DNA of 64,000 nt from Burkholderiales bacterium (GTDB lineage: Bacteria > Pseudomonadota > Gammaproteobacteria > Burkholderiales > Burkholderiaceae_C): assembly GCA_003241965.1 (NCBI GenBank), contig QBMB01000002.1, positions 1-64,000 on the forward strand. Direction: 5' to 3'. The translations under genes and the position numbers were made by a program. Shown here in pieces: positions 44,843 through 54,077 of the stretch (within the stretch, counting starts at the first letter, position 1; every line of letters starts with the position of its first letter). Under the pieces are notes generated by a model. It did no database searches. It was not told where the DNA came from and was given only the letters and a program-made list of their open reading frames with translations.

Positions 44843-45625
44843 CTAAAGCAGGCCGTAAAGGCGGGCGATGCGTACAGCTGTTCGCCTGTCCGGCGCCCCC
44901 AGCTTTGCGTTGACGCGCTGAAACCGGCTGTCGATGGTTTTGGCCTCAAGATTCATGGCCGCACCGATCACCTTGCTGCTGTGTCCTGCAGCCTCACATC
45001 GCAAGAGGTGCAGTTCGGATTCTGTAAGGCTCGCGCCCCGGAGCAGTTCCTCTCGCATGGATTTTGCAATCGAGTGATGTAGCTCCATGGCGAGCGCGCG
45101 CGCCAGCACCCTGACCCTGGGGTAGCTTTCGCCCTCGAACCTTTCGGGGTCAGCTGATCCCAGGCACAGGACCCCGACCCTTGAGAGGCCAACCGAGCTG
45201 GGGGCAGGTGCGATCAAAGCAGATGCGAAGCCATGCTCTGCAGCTGCGCGGATGAAGGCGTTTTCTTCGGGGGATGTGCAGGGGAGGTAGCTGGCACGGG
45301 TGGGTTCCGCGTCGCACGATGCATAGCGCAACCATGGATCATGTTCGAACCATCGTTGAGCAGCGTACTCCGCGGGCCATGCTGGATCACATGCCCAAAA
45401 CGATCGAAATGAGGTTCGGGTTGCATCGTCTCGAAGGCAACTCAGGAAGTAGCCTGCATCAGCTCCCAGACCCACAACTGCCTCGCGAAACAATGAGATC
45501 ACTTCGCCCGGGGACCTCGCATCTGTGATCAATGGGAGGAGCTGAAGAACGCGCGCGTTGTCCCCTCTCGCAGGGCTGCCTGAAGCAGGCTCGATGCGGT
45601 CAGGGGTGTATTGAAAATGCAGCAT
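44843..45625 (-). CDS. LuxR-family solo regulator
   Basis: A 260-aa regulator from ATG 45625. The N-terminal part resembles an autoinducer-binding domain (WFEHDPWLRYA retains the Asp-Pro pair). The C-terminal LuxR HTH is LTESELHLLRCEAAGHSSKVIGAAMNLEAKTIDSRFQRVNAKLGAPDRRTAVRIA. No luxI is present, so it is a LuxR solo. The start lies inside the 3' end of the preceding gene (26-bp overlap). A Met 21 codons earlier is possible. Confidence 0.85.
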   Translation of the reverse strand: MLHFQYTPDRIEPASGSPARGDNARVLQLLPLITDARSPGEVISLFREAVVGLGADAGYFLSCLRDDATRTSFRSFWACDPAWPAEYAAQRWFEHDPWLRYASCDAEPTRASYLPCTSPEENAFIRAAAEHGFASALIAPAPSSVGLSRVGVLCLGSADPERFEGESYPRVRVLARALAMELHHSIAKSMREELLRGASLTESELHLLRCEAAGHSSKVIGAAMNLEAKTIDSRFQRVNAKLGAPDRRTAVRIARLYGLL

Positions 45626-46037
45626 GACCCTGGCGTCCCAGTTTGCTGAACAGCAGGCCATCATCAAAACGCAACGGCTCGACCGCACACCAGCGGTCGA
45701 AGCTCTTCACGTCATGAAAGACCATCGTCTGTACCAGCCGCATGCCTGAAGCTTGGCGTTGGGTGCGCTCCATCAGCAGCCCGTAGCGGGTGGCGCGCAG
45801 GAGGAAGGTCACGGTGCCATCGTGGTTTGTCAGCAAGGTATCGCCCTCAGCGATGCGCTCCGCATGGCGGTCAGACGTCGATGCGGCAGCGTTGGTGCGC
45901 TTTGCGATCAGCGCCAAACGTTTGGAGCCCAGTGGGCGGGCGGGTGCGTCGATAGGATCGATACGGCGTTTGACCGAATGGCGTGGCGCAACCGCAGATG
46001 CTGACGGCGTCACCTCGGGAAGTTGAAGGTTGTTCAT
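45600..46037 (-). CDS. Hypothetical protein upstream of luxR solo
   Basis: A 145-aa protein from ATG 46037 with AGGAGTGGGG just upstream. A basic Ala/Arg/Pro-rich N-terminus leads to a more compact C-terminal half (EGDTLLTNHDGTVTFLLRATRYGLLMERTQ...VFHDVKSFDRWCAVEPLRFDDGLLFSKLGRQG). Family not recognised. It overlaps the LuxR start, so the two are probably coupled. Confidence 0.6.
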   Translation of the reverse strand: MNNLQLPEVTPSASAVAPRHSVKRRIDPIDAPARPLGSKRLALIAKRTNAAASTSDRHAERIAEGDTLLTNHDGTVTFLLRATRYGLLMERTQRQASGMRLVQTMVFHDVKSFDRWCAVEPLRFDDGLLFSKLGRQGHAAFSIHP

Positions 46038-46226
46038 CCCCACTCCTGCAGGTCTGGTTGACCGACAGGCCACGCAGCGCTCACACCGCGTAACCCACCC
46101 CCAAGTCTCAACAGACTGGATAGCGGGTAGGGTAGACAAGCGCGTCGCGCGATGTCAAAGGAAATCCCGGCAGGGCGCCCAAATCTGCAGCGGGTTCAGT
46201 CGCGCTAAACGACGGTACGCAGCGCT

Positions 46227-46640
46227 TCAAATCACTGCCGGAGCGCTGCTGTGGCTCAAAGCCTTCAGCAAAGAGAACGCGTCATCGGCGCGCTCAACCG
46301 GAATGAACAGGTGATCGTGGTGGAAGGCTGCGACCGCGTTGCAGGGGATACCCGCTTTGGCCAGGGCCGAGGAGATCATGGCAAGAAACCCGATGGCTTC
46401 CAGCGACGAGTGCACGGTGAGCGTGATGAGTTTGGCCTCAAAAATGTAGGGCACCTTGGCCTGAATGGCTTGAGCGCGCTCAACGATGGCCGTCAATCCT
46501 TCGGTCTCCCTGAACGTGCAGATGGGGGAGAGGTCCGCAGGGAGGCGATGGTCCTGGAAGGTGCAGTAGACGTAGGTTTCTGGCCGGAGGTCAGGGGCCA
46601 TCATTTGCTGCAGCCGAACGTGGTCTTTTTCTCCGCTCAC
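46227..46640 (-). CDS. ACT-domain protein (DUF2241/ACT_3-like)
   Basis: A 137-aa protein from GTG 46640, preceded by GGAGG at 8 bases. Residues RPETYVYCTFQ, ICTFRETEGLTAIVERAQA and the ACT core LITLTVHSSLEAIGFLAMISSALAKAGIPCNAVAAFHHDHLFIPVERADDAFSLL match small ACT_3 proteins. Such domains bind amino acids. Divergent from the desaturase gene. Confidence 0.8.
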   Translation of the reverse strand: MSGEKDHVRLQQMMAPDLRPETYVYCTFQDHRLPADLSPICTFRETEGLTAIVERAQAIQAKVPYIFEAKLITLTVHSSLEAIGFLAMISSALAKAGIPCNAVAAFHHDHLFIPVERADDAFSLLKALSHSSAPAVI

Positions 46641-46911
46641 TCCGATGTCCTCCTGCACAGGGAAATGGTGTTGGCTTTCGGCGTTGATTATGGGCGGCTG
46701 GCATTGACCCGGGGTGTGCACAAGTGCGCAGGTGCATCGCAGAAGGGACTGGTTTAGCTGAATTGACGCGAGGCCAAAGTTCCTAAACCACCGCGCGCTG
46801 TTGGGATCTCCTGATACCTTTTGGCGCGGCCTGGGCTTTGTGCTCCGACATACGCTACCGTGCGCTGCGAGGCCGTCCGCAGCCGCACGCCGTGAAGAAG
46901 GAGTGTCCACC

Positions 46912-47859
46912 ATGACAACGACTTCGAATGTCCTTTCGGACATGGCCGCGCTTCGATCAGAGCTGCGCCAACAGGGTGACCCGCACTGTGAGCTGTTTCG
47001 GCTGTCGCCTTGGCGCGCCGTGTTGGACATTGCCTTCGACTGGCTCATCGTTCTCAGCGCTGTGGCGCTGGTCGTTTGGTGGAGCGAGCTGTTCGCGCCA
47101 GTGGCCATTGTGCTGATCGCCAACCGGCAACGCGCGCTCGGCAACATCCTCCACGACGCGGGGCACCGGAATCTGTGGCGGGATCGACGGCGAAACGACC
47201 TGGTGGCCCGAATTTTCATCGCGCCCTTGTTGTTCGCCAGCTTGACCCGCTACCGCGAAACGCACTTCAAACACCACATGGAACTCGGGACCGATGGGGG
47301 TGACCCCGATCTTCTTTTCTTCGCTCGAAGTGGGCGGACGACTTGGTTCTCGTACTACCTGGACCAGGTCCTTACTTTGAGCGCCTGGCTGTCGTCGATG
47401 GGTGGGCACCTGTTCTCGCGCCAGGTTCGCACGGCGAGTCAGCTCTACATCGTTGGGTGGTGGCTAGGGGCGGTAACGTTGATGTGGTTTGTGGCCGGCC
47501 CCGACTTCACGATCACCTTCCTGGTGCTGTGGCTGCTGGCCAGGGCGACGGCATTCCATCTGATCACCACCTTCCGCGAGATGTGTGATCACTTCGGCCT
47601 TCAGCCGGGCGGCGTGTTCACCTTTACGCGTGACATGGCTTGCCACGGTGTCTGGCGCTGGCTGATACACCCGCGCAACAACGGGTACCACCTCACCCAC
47701 CACCTTCTGCCGGCGGTGCCTTACTACCGACTGCCCGAGGCGCACCAGTTGCTGAAAGGGCAAGAAGTCTTTCGGGATCGCGGCAAGGTCTGTTGTGCTT
47801 ACTTCACCGACGCCGATCCAGTGACTGGCGCCTGGCAGACGCAAGGGCGGGTTCCATGA
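46912..47859 (+). CDS. Membrane fatty-acid desaturase family protein
   Basis: A 315-aa protein from ATG 46912 with AAGGAG upstream. Three histidine boxes (HDAGHR, HFKHH, HHLLP-type NGYHLTHHLLP) and four hydrophobic segments define a di-iron desaturase/hydroxylase. The lipid or other substrate is unknown. It overlaps the next transporter gene by 4 bp, indicating an operon. Confidence 0.85.
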   Translation: MTTTSNVLSDMAALRSELRQQGDPHCELFRLSPWRAVLDIAFDWLIVLSAVALVVWWSELFAPVAIVLIANRQRALGNILHDAGHRNLWRDRRRNDLVARIFIAPLLFASLTRYRETHFKHHMELGTDGGDPDLLFFARSGRTTWFSYYLDQVLTLSAWLSSMGGHLFSRQVRTASQLYIVGWWLGAVTLMWFVAGPDFTITFLVLWLLARATAFHLITTFREMCDHFGLQPGGVFTFTRDMACHGVWRWLIHPRNNGYHLTHHLLPAVPYYRLPEAHQLLKGQEVFRDRGKVCCAYFTDADPVTGAWQTQGRVP

Positions 47860-49124
47860 ACAGGGCGCTGGGTAGCTTGCAGGTTGCGGCACTCCTGGTC
47901 TCGGCCAGCTATGGGATAGGATTCCTTTTCGGGTCGGGCGAACTGGCTCTTTCCCACGGCATGGCAGGCAGCATCTATGGAGTGGCCACCGCCTTTGGCA
48001 TGCTGGTGTTGGCTGCGTTCGCACGGCAGCTCTGGGCAACTGGCCTTCCGGTCTGGGATCTGTTTGGCCGTGCCTATGGCAAGCAGCTTCAAGGCGTTGT
48101 GGCGTTGCTGTCATTGATCTGGATGTCGGGCGTGCTGGCTGCCCAGATTCAGGGAGGTGTTGCTGTGCTGGAGTTGTTGGGCCTTGAACAGACACACAGC
48201 CACCTGGTGATCTTGCTGTTGATCTACGGCGCATCGCGATTGGACCTGCGGTTCGCTTCGGCGCTGTTCGCCATGTGTCTTCTTGCGAGTGCCGCTGTCC
48301 TGGTCTACGCGCTGGTCGTCGCTAACGGCATGGGCATCTACCTGCAGGCGATCCCCGCATTTGCCGAAGACCTGTCCACGTTCAGTGCATCCCGCGTGGT
48401 GGCCATTTCTTTGGCTGTCGGCTTGCTGGTGTGTACCGGTGCCGACTACCAGCAATTTGTATTGGCCGCGCGCTCACCTTTGGCCGCCGTGGGCGGCTGC
48501 GTTCTGGCGGGGCTGCTGCTCTTCGTGATCGCTTTCTTGCCGTCGGCCGTGGTGGTCGCCATGCAGAGTGGTGGCATGTTGGGCGACTTGGCTGACGCCA
48601 AGCAGGTGGTTCCCTGGGTGCTGGGTCAGGTCGCTGGGTCGGTGGGACAGCACACAGACAAGTTGATGCTCATCGCGTTGTCGGTGGCAGCGTTGGGTGC
48701 AGGCGCGGCGATCTTGCGCGCCATGACGGAAGCGCTGGCGTGCGCCGCCTCTGGCAGTCGTTCTGCGGGTCACCCGCTGTTTGCGCTGATTGCCTTGGGT
48801 TTGAGCGTGTTGCTGGCCTCTCGTGACCAGGGAATTGTGGACACCATGGTGTCGGTCAATGTGGTCTACATCGCCAGCATCGGTGTTTGTTTTGCCACCA
48901 TGGTCACAGGCATCCTCGTACCGCCGCAGCACGCAAGGTGGATCGTGGCGGTTGGCTTCGCAGGTTCAGTCGCCGTGCATCTGGCGGGCTGGCTGGGGCA
49001 GTATGGTGAAGACACCGACGTGGTGTCACTGCTGCTCGGATGCTTCTTGTCCGCTGGCACCGCCTTGTGGCTCCGCTTTGTGGCCGGAGAGTGGGCTCGG
49101 CGATGGTCCAGTCTGCGCCGTTGA
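47856..49124 (+). CDS. Polytopic transporter, sodium:solute-symporter-like
   Basis: A 422-aa protein with about twelve hydrophobic segments (for example VAALLVSASYGIGFLFGSGELAL, LLSLIWMSGVLAAQIQGGVAV). It resembles the APC/SSS superfamily, but I cannot assign a family. It is coupled to the desaturase. Its last 99 bp overlap the 3' end of the convergent LysR gene. Confidence 0.65.
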   Translation: MNRALGSLQVAALLVSASYGIGFLFGSGELALSHGMAGSIYGVATAFGMLVLAAFARQLWATGLPVWDLFGRAYGKQLQGVVALLSLIWMSGVLAAQIQGGVAVLELLGLEQTHSHLVILLLIYGASRLDLRFASALFAMCLLASAAVLVYALVVANGMGIYLQAIPAFAEDLSTFSASRVVAISLAVGLLVCTGADYQQFVLAARSPLAAVGGCVLAGLLLFVIAFLPSAVVVAMQSGGMLGDLADAKQVVPWVLGQVAGSVGQHTDKLMLIALSVAALGAGAAILRAMTEALACAASGSRSAGHPLFALIALGLSVLLASRDQGIVDTMVSVNVVYIASIGVCFATMVTGILVPPQHARWIVAVGFAGSVAVHLAGWLGQYGEDTDVVSLLLGCFLSAGTALWLRFVAGEWARRWSSLRR

Positions 49125-50033
49125 TGGCTCGAACCCGACCGAAGGCTCCAGGCTGTTTCTGGCCACCTTGACGATCAGGGCGGTGATGTCACTGGCCATT
49201 GGTGGTTCGAGGTCCCAGTGGTGCCAGAACAGGTCCACCATCTCTCGCGCATCGGGGCAGACGTCCACGAGCTGTCCCGCTTCCACCAAGGGTGCCGCCT
49301 GCCAGCTGGGAATCAGACCATAGCCAGCGCCCATGGCAACCCCTTCAAGCAAGGCGACGGGCGAGGGCAAGTAGTGTCTGGCGTACCGCTCAACGGCAAA
49401 CCCAAAATGCCTTCTCAGGAAATCGTCGTGCAGCGAGTCCTTGCGGTTGAACAACACAGCCGGTGTTGAGAGCACTGCTGGGACCGTGAGTCCGCTCGGA
49501 AAGTGCGTGGAGGCGAAGGCTGGCGTCGCATAGCAGCGGTATTCCATAGCGCCCAGGCATTCGGCCAAGAAGCCATCGGCGGGTTTGGCAGATGTCGAGA
49601 TGCACCCGATTACATCGCCACGAGCCAGCAGGGCGGAGGTGTGATCCTGATCGTCTGCGATCACCTCCAGGGCCACCAGCTGACCCATCAGCAGTTCCCG
49701 GAGCACTTCAGGAAACCAGGTGGCCAGGGAATCGGCATTCACCGCAATGGCCAGGGAGACGGGTGCGTGTGGTTTAGCGGTTGGCGCAAGTTCTTGAAGT
49801 GCCGATCCTTCAAGGATGCGCAGCGCCTTTACATGGCGCAGCAGCACCTCACCGGCATGCGTGGCCGCCACCGGCCGTTCTCGCTTGACCAGCACCGTGG
49901 ACAACGATTCTTCCAGCGCCTTGATGCGCTGGGAGACAGCGCCCCTTGTGATGCTGAGCACGCTCGCCGCGCGGTCGAAGCTTTGCTGCTCGACCACAGT
50001 GGCAAACGTTTCCAACTGATCACGATCCAGCAT
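49026..50033 (-). CDS. LysR-family regulator, ArgP-like
   Basis: A 335-aa protein from ATG 50033 (MLDRDQLETFATVVEQQSFDRAASVLSITRGAVSQRIKALE, the LysR winged HTH). The effector domain resembles ArgP/IciA proteins (AVNADSLATWFPEVL, GAGYGLIPSWQAAPL). ATG 50084 would add 17 residues. The C-terminus carries an extra Pro/Ser/Gln-rich tail that lies across the transporter 3' end. In related operons ArgP controls amino-acid export. Confidence 0.82.
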   Translation of the reverse strand: MLDRDQLETFATVVEQQSFDRAASVLSITRGAVSQRIKALEESLSTVLVKRERPVAATHAGEVLLRHVKALRILEGSALQELAPTAKPHAPVSLAIAVNADSLATWFPEVLRELLMGQLVALEVIADDQDHTSALLARGDVIGCISTSAKPADGFLAECLGAMEYRCYATPAFASTHFPSGLTVPAVLSTPAVLFNRKDSLHDDFLRRHFGFAVERYARHYLPSPVALLEGVAMGAGYGLIPSWQAAPLVEAGQLVDVCPDAREMVDLFWHHWDLEPPMASDITALIVKVARNSLEPSVGFEPSTAQTGPSPSPLSGHKAEPQGGASGQEASEQQ

Positions 50034-50084
50034 ATGAAGCGGCTCCGGAAGTGCCAGCAACGGCAATTCGCTGACTACATCCAT

Positions 50085-50779
50085 TTAGCTGGGAGCTGCG
50101 AAATCCTGTCTAGATGGCGCGGGTATCGTGCGCGTCTCAATGGTTTCCAGTCGTTTCCGTCCGTCGGAGCTTCTTGGAACGAATTGATGGCACTCGGCGT
50201 TTCAAGAACCGAGACTCATGGAGTTGCGTTCCCGATTTGTGAATGGTCCTTCTGATAATTTCCACAAGGTGCTACACCTGAAACTTCGCCGCTCGCCTAC
50301 TTGCGAACCATAGCGCTGCTGGCGCATTCGCCAAGGCCTTTCGCGGCATAAACAGCTGCCTTCCCACCGCCGTTTCACTCTGGTGGGCCCCCTCCATTTA
50401 TTCCACGGTGCCCAGGCTTTCGCGCCTTGACCCAGCGCTTTCGGTGTCGCACGGCGACCGACGAATGCGGGGCAGGGTGCACACCTGAACAGGCTTGATG
50501 ATCGAGGGACGGGTTCCCAATCCAGCTCCCTCGGAAATTGGGGCAGTGTTCTTTGGGAATCAGACGACACGATTTGGTGGATCACTGGGCTGGCCATGGA
50601 CCCACGAGCGATGAAACATCTTTTACGGTTGTTTGCCGTGTGGATTCAATCACCGGGTGGGATGTGGCAATGTTTGATCGCTGGTCGGTTGCCTTTCCAT
50701 TCTGGGCAGTGCCGTGGGCTGAACGGACGAGGAGAGCAACGGACTGGGTCAGTGACGCAAGAAATGACTGGAGGTTGGT
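50085..50779. other. Long region without a convincing gene
   Basis: These 695 bp show no conserved frame on either strand; the longest frames have atypical composition. A/T-richer segments near 50215-50275 may be promoter DNA. It could be a decayed gene or an insertion scar. Confidence 0.4.
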
Positions 50780-51091
50780 ATGTGGCTGCTCGTTGCGCGT
50801 GAACCCCGAGCCAATGCACCGCACTGGACGGGTAGACGATGGCTCGCGGCCATCGATGCGGTGGCGTGGCCGCTGTTCTGGGTATTCCTGCTGGGCCAGA
50901 TTGATGCGCCCGTCGGAATCGTCGGCCCCGTGGTCGTTGCGATTGCACTCCTGGTTTCAGCAGAGCGAATCCATCGCGCGGTGTGGGTCAATCATCGCTA
51001 CTGGTTCACCACCTGGCGCTGGGGTCGCATTGCCGCCTCGCTGTTCGTGATCGGGATGGTGCTGAAGCTCGCGACGGGACAGGGAGCTTGA
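50780..51091 (+). CDS. Small membrane protein, unknown
   Basis: A 103-aa protein with GGAGG seven bases before the ATG. Two hydrophobic stretches (AAIDAVAWPLFWVFLLGQI and VGPVVVAIALLVSAERI), then a Trp/Tyr/Arg-rich segment and a third short one. Family not recognised. It is isolated between two gene-poor regions. Confidence 0.55.
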   Translation: MWLLVAREPRANAPHWTGRRWLAAIDAVAWPLFWVFLLGQIDAPVGIVGPVVVAIALLVSAERIHRAVWVNHRYWFTTWRWGRIAASLFVIGMVLKLATGQGA

Positions 51092-51762
51092 CACTGATCG
51101 AGGCAGGTCAACTGTGTGGCTGATGTACCCGAGCAGCACAAAACTCGATTGTCGCCATGAATCTGCACCCCATACCGCACACTGGCCGGCGGCTTAAGAC
51201 TGATTGCTGCCACTTAGGTTCGACGGCAGAGTCCATGGGCGCCAACGCAAGCGGTCGCTTACCGGTCAGGATCTCAAGCGACCGATCGATTACCTGTACC
51301 GGTCGTTCGGCACTGTAGCGAAGTGCAAAGTTCTGGAATGGCCCTTTGCGTCACGGACGAAACGGTGTTCTGGACCATGGGCAGGCCTTCTTCAAGCGCC
51401 AGCAGGGAGGGCGAATCACTTCTTTTGGTCCTTCAGTGTCCGTAGCGCAATACCCGCCACCCGGGTTCCCTGTGCTCCTCAAAGTGCGTGATAGACGGGC
51501 AATAGTTCACTTTGACCTGATGCTGTTGCAACATTCTGATCATTGCTCTCGCCGCAAATAAAGAAGGAAACAAGGGGTGGCCGTTGGATCGCAATGCCCA
51601 AGACATCGCGCGCGGTATGTGGATATGCGGCAGTCTTGACGTCGCCATCCGCATCCGGCATTTGTGCAGGTGAGCCTGCCGTGAATCTCGTTGAAGGTGC
51701 GTGGATAAACTTTGAGCGCCGACTGGCGAGCTGCTCAGGCCTGACCTCGATGGAGTCACATT
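51092..51762. other. Second long region without a convincing gene
   Basis: A 671-bp stretch with short frames only and mixed base composition. No RNA gene, repeat or mobile-element end was recognised. Together with the preceding gap it suggests an eroded boundary between cargo segments. Confidence 0.4.
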
Positions 51763-52692
51763 TCATGGCGCCGTGTTCTCGGCGCCAAATACCTGGTCGA
51801 CAAATGCCAGCAGCGAAGCGGTGGGCTGTTTGTCGCGATGCACGACCAGGTGAGATTGTCGGAGCTGCCGCGGCAAGGTCGTGGAGATGCGGCACAGGCG
51901 GCCGGCCTCCAAAGCGTCGCTCACGACCCACGACGAAAGGCAGGCCACCCCCATACCCGCCTCGGCCGCATGTTTGATCGCCTCCGAACTTCCCAGCTCG
52001 ATGCTTCGACGGTAGGAGCGCAAGTGGGGCAGCAGACTTTGGTCGGTGGCCTCGCGCGTTCCCGAGCCCGACTCACGCAACAGCCAGACCCCTTCACGCA
52101 GTGTCCGCATTGGCACCCGCTCGCCGGCCAGGCTCATTCGTGCCCACGCGCTGTCAGGCGATGTAACGACCACCATCTCGTCCTGGTGCCATGGCGTGAC
52201 GGCCAGCGCCGCTTGGTGGCAAGGCCCTTCGATCAGGCCCACGTCCAGTTCAAACGCAGCGACCGCGTCACAGATGGCCGCCGTGTTTCCGATCACGACC
52301 TTTGAGCGCCAGGCACTGGCATGGCCCGGTTGCGCTGCGACAAAACGGGCCAGCAGCCTGGGCAGCACATAGTTGCCGATGGTGGTGCTGGCGCCGATGC
52401 GCAGCGACTGCGCCTGGGCGCTGCCATCGCGGGACATCAGCTCGATGCCGGCGGCACCGTCCAGCAGCGCCAGGGCCCGCGGCAGTAACGCACGGCCGTT
52501 GTCGTTGAGCAGCAGGCGCTTGCCCGCGCGGTCGAACAGGCGCAGCGACAGCAGCCGCTCAAGTTCATTCACGGCCGAGCTGGTGGCCGACTGCGACAGC
52601 GCAATCTCGGCGCTGGCTGCCGTGGTAGTGCCGCTGCGCGCAACCGCCACGAAGATCTGCAGCTGTCGCAGCGTGAGGCGAAGGGTATTCAT
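51763..52692 (-). CDS. LysR-family regulator (YeiE-like)
   Basis: A 309-aa protein from ATG 52692. The HTH is LRQLQIFVAVARSGTTTAASAEIALSQSATSSAVNELERLLSLRLFDR. The effector domain includes LRIGASTTIGNYVLPRLLARF and VWLLRESGSGTREATDQ, like CysB/CbbR/YeiE types. Divergent from the YeiH-like exporter, an arrangement known for yeiE-yeiH in enterobacteria. Longer in-frame extension upstream runs antisense through the exporter and is not credible. Confidence 0.88.
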   Translation of the reverse strand: MNTLRLTLRQLQIFVAVARSGTTTAASAEIALSQSATSSAVNELERLLSLRLFDRAGKRLLLNDNGRALLPRALALLDGAAGIELMSRDGSAQAQSLRIGASTTIGNYVLPRLLARFVAAQPGHASAWRSKVVIGNTAAICDAVAAFELDVGLIEGPCHQAALAVTPWHQDEMVVVTSPDSAWARMSLAGERVPMRTLREGVWLLRESGSGTREATDQSLLPHLRSYRRSIELGSSEAIKHAAEAGMGVACLSSWVVSDALEAGRLCRISTTLPRQLRQSHLVVHRDKQPTASLLAFVDQVFGAENTAP

Positions 52693-52714
52693 GGCGGATT
52701 CGTTTGCAAAGCGA

Positions 52715-52732
52715 TTAGATGGGTACATCTTA
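52715..52732. promoter_or_regulatory. LysR-type binding site candidate before yeiH
   Basis: TTAGATG (52715-52721) and CATCTTA (52726-52732) form an imperfect inverted repeat with a 4-nt spacer. A T-N11-A type motif lies in the 117-bp gap between the divergent lysR and yeiH genes, where autoregulation and activation by the LysR protein are expected. Confidence 0.45.
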
Positions 52733-52809
52733 GCGATACAACCCGTTTGACGGGTCATCCATGAAGCCGGAAGCTTTGTCCTCACGAACTTCAACCGGAG
52801 GCAAGCAGC

Positions 52810-53916
52810 ATGACCATCAACGTACTTCCTGAGCCACGCACATTGGCCTCTGCATCGGCTTTCGCACGCATGCTCCCCGGCCTGGCCCTGAGCGGCGCCT
52901 TGGCTGCCACCGGTATCGCGCTGGGCCGCATCGCCTGGCTGCAGGACCATGGCTTCAGTGCGCTGACGCTGGCCATCGTGCTGGGCATGATCGTGGGCAA
53001 CACGGTTTACCCGTGGGCCCCGCGCTTGGCGGTAGCCAGCGGCGCCGGCGTCAACTTCTCCAAGCAGAACCTGCTTCGCCTGGGCGTGGTGCTGTACGGC
53101 CTGCGGCTCACCGTGCAGGACATTGACCATGTCGGCATCGCTGGTGTCGCCATCGACGCGATGATATTGGGTTCGACCTTCGCACTGGCCTGCCTCATCG
53201 GCACGCGCTGGCTGGGCCTGGAGCGCAAGACGGCGATGCTGATCGGCGCTGGCAGTGCCATCTGCGGCGCTGCTGCGGTGATGGCCGCCGAGCCGGTGGT
53301 CAAGGCGCGCGCCGAGCAGGTCACGGTGGCGGTGGCCACGGTGGTGGTGTTCGGCACGCTGGCGATCTTCCTGTACCCGGCGCTGTTCGAGCTGAACCGG
53401 CACTGGGCGCTGATCCCCGGCGGCGCCAACGGGTTCGGCATCTACGTCGGATCGACCATCCACGAGGTGGCCCAGGTGGTGGCCGCAGCACGTTCGGTGG
53501 GCCCGGACGCAGCCAACTCGGCCGTCATCGCGAAGATGGTTCGAGTAATGATGCTGGCGCCGTTCCTGGTGATGCTGTCGGCTTGGCTGGCGCGCGACAG
53601 CACCCTGCAAGCCCTAGTGGAGGCAGAGCATGCTCACGCCAAGGGTCAACTCGCTGTGCCCTGGTTCGCCTTCGGCTTCGTCGCGGTCGTGTTGCTCAAT
53701 TCGCTGCAATGGCTGCCGGCGTCGGTGGTGGCAGTGACGACCGAGATTGACACCGCGCTGCTGGCGATGGCGATGGCTGCGCTCGGCCTGGCCACGCACA
53801 TCGGCGCCATTCGCAAGGCCGGGGCCAAGCCGCTGCTGCTGGCGTTGATCTTGTTCGGCTGGCTCATCGTCGGAGGCGCGCTCATCAACCGCTGGGTGCC
53901 GGCCCTGCTGGGCTGA
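52810..53916 (+). CDS. yeiH: YeiH-family putative sulfate/sulfite exporter
   Basis: A 368-aa polytopic protein (about ten to eleven hydrophobic segments) with MLIGAGSAICGAAAVMAAEPVVKA and GIYVGSTIHEVAQVVAAARSVG, signatures of the YeiH/UPF0324 family. YeiH is linked to sulfite tolerance in enteric bacteria. GGAGG precedes the ATG. The SorAB genes 6 kb downstream fit a shared theme. Confidence 0.88.
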   Translation: MTINVLPEPRTLASASAFARMLPGLALSGALAATGIALGRIAWLQDHGFSALTLAIVLGMIVGNTVYPWAPRLAVASGAGVNFSKQNLLRLGVVLYGLRLTVQDIDHVGIAGVAIDAMILGSTFALACLIGTRWLGLERKTAMLIGAGSAICGAAAVMAAEPVVKARAEQVTVAVATVVVFGTLAIFLYPALFELNRHWALIPGGANGFGIYVGSTIHEVAQVVAAARSVGPDAANSAVIAKMVRVMMLAPFLVMLSAWLARDSTLQALVEAEHAHAKGQLAVPWFAFGFVAVVLLNSLQWLPASVVAVTTEIDTALLAMAMAALGLATHIGAIRKAGAKPLLLALILFGWLIVGGALINRWVPALLG

Positions 53917-53968
53917 AGCCTCGAATTCACGGCCCAGGGCCCTGACCCTAAATTTCTTTGCACGCTCT

Positions 53969-53994
53969 GGAATAGACCGCATGCCGACGCCGTC
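53969..53994 (+). promoter_or_regulatory. ECF-type promoter candidate 1
   Basis: GGAATA (53969-53974), 16 nt, CGTC (53991-53994) resembles the -35/-10 pair of ECF promoters (GGAAC / CGTC). It lies about 80 bp before the NTF2-like gene that starts the first sigma operon. Confidence 0.5.
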
Positions 53995-54077
53995 TGCTCT
54001 TTTGTCGGGACCTATCTGACCCTTCGTCCCGCACTCACCCCCCTTCACTTCACACCAACCCTTCATCGGAGCCCACA

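Noticed and set aside
44843-46037. Complete quorum-sensing circuit
   Set aside because: No LuxI-type synthase is encoded in the window; only a LuxR solo can be claimed.
51763-53610. 615-codon extension of the LysR gene
   Set aside because: The first 306 codons run antisense through the exporter gene and have low-complexity composition; the HTH begins right after ATG 52692.
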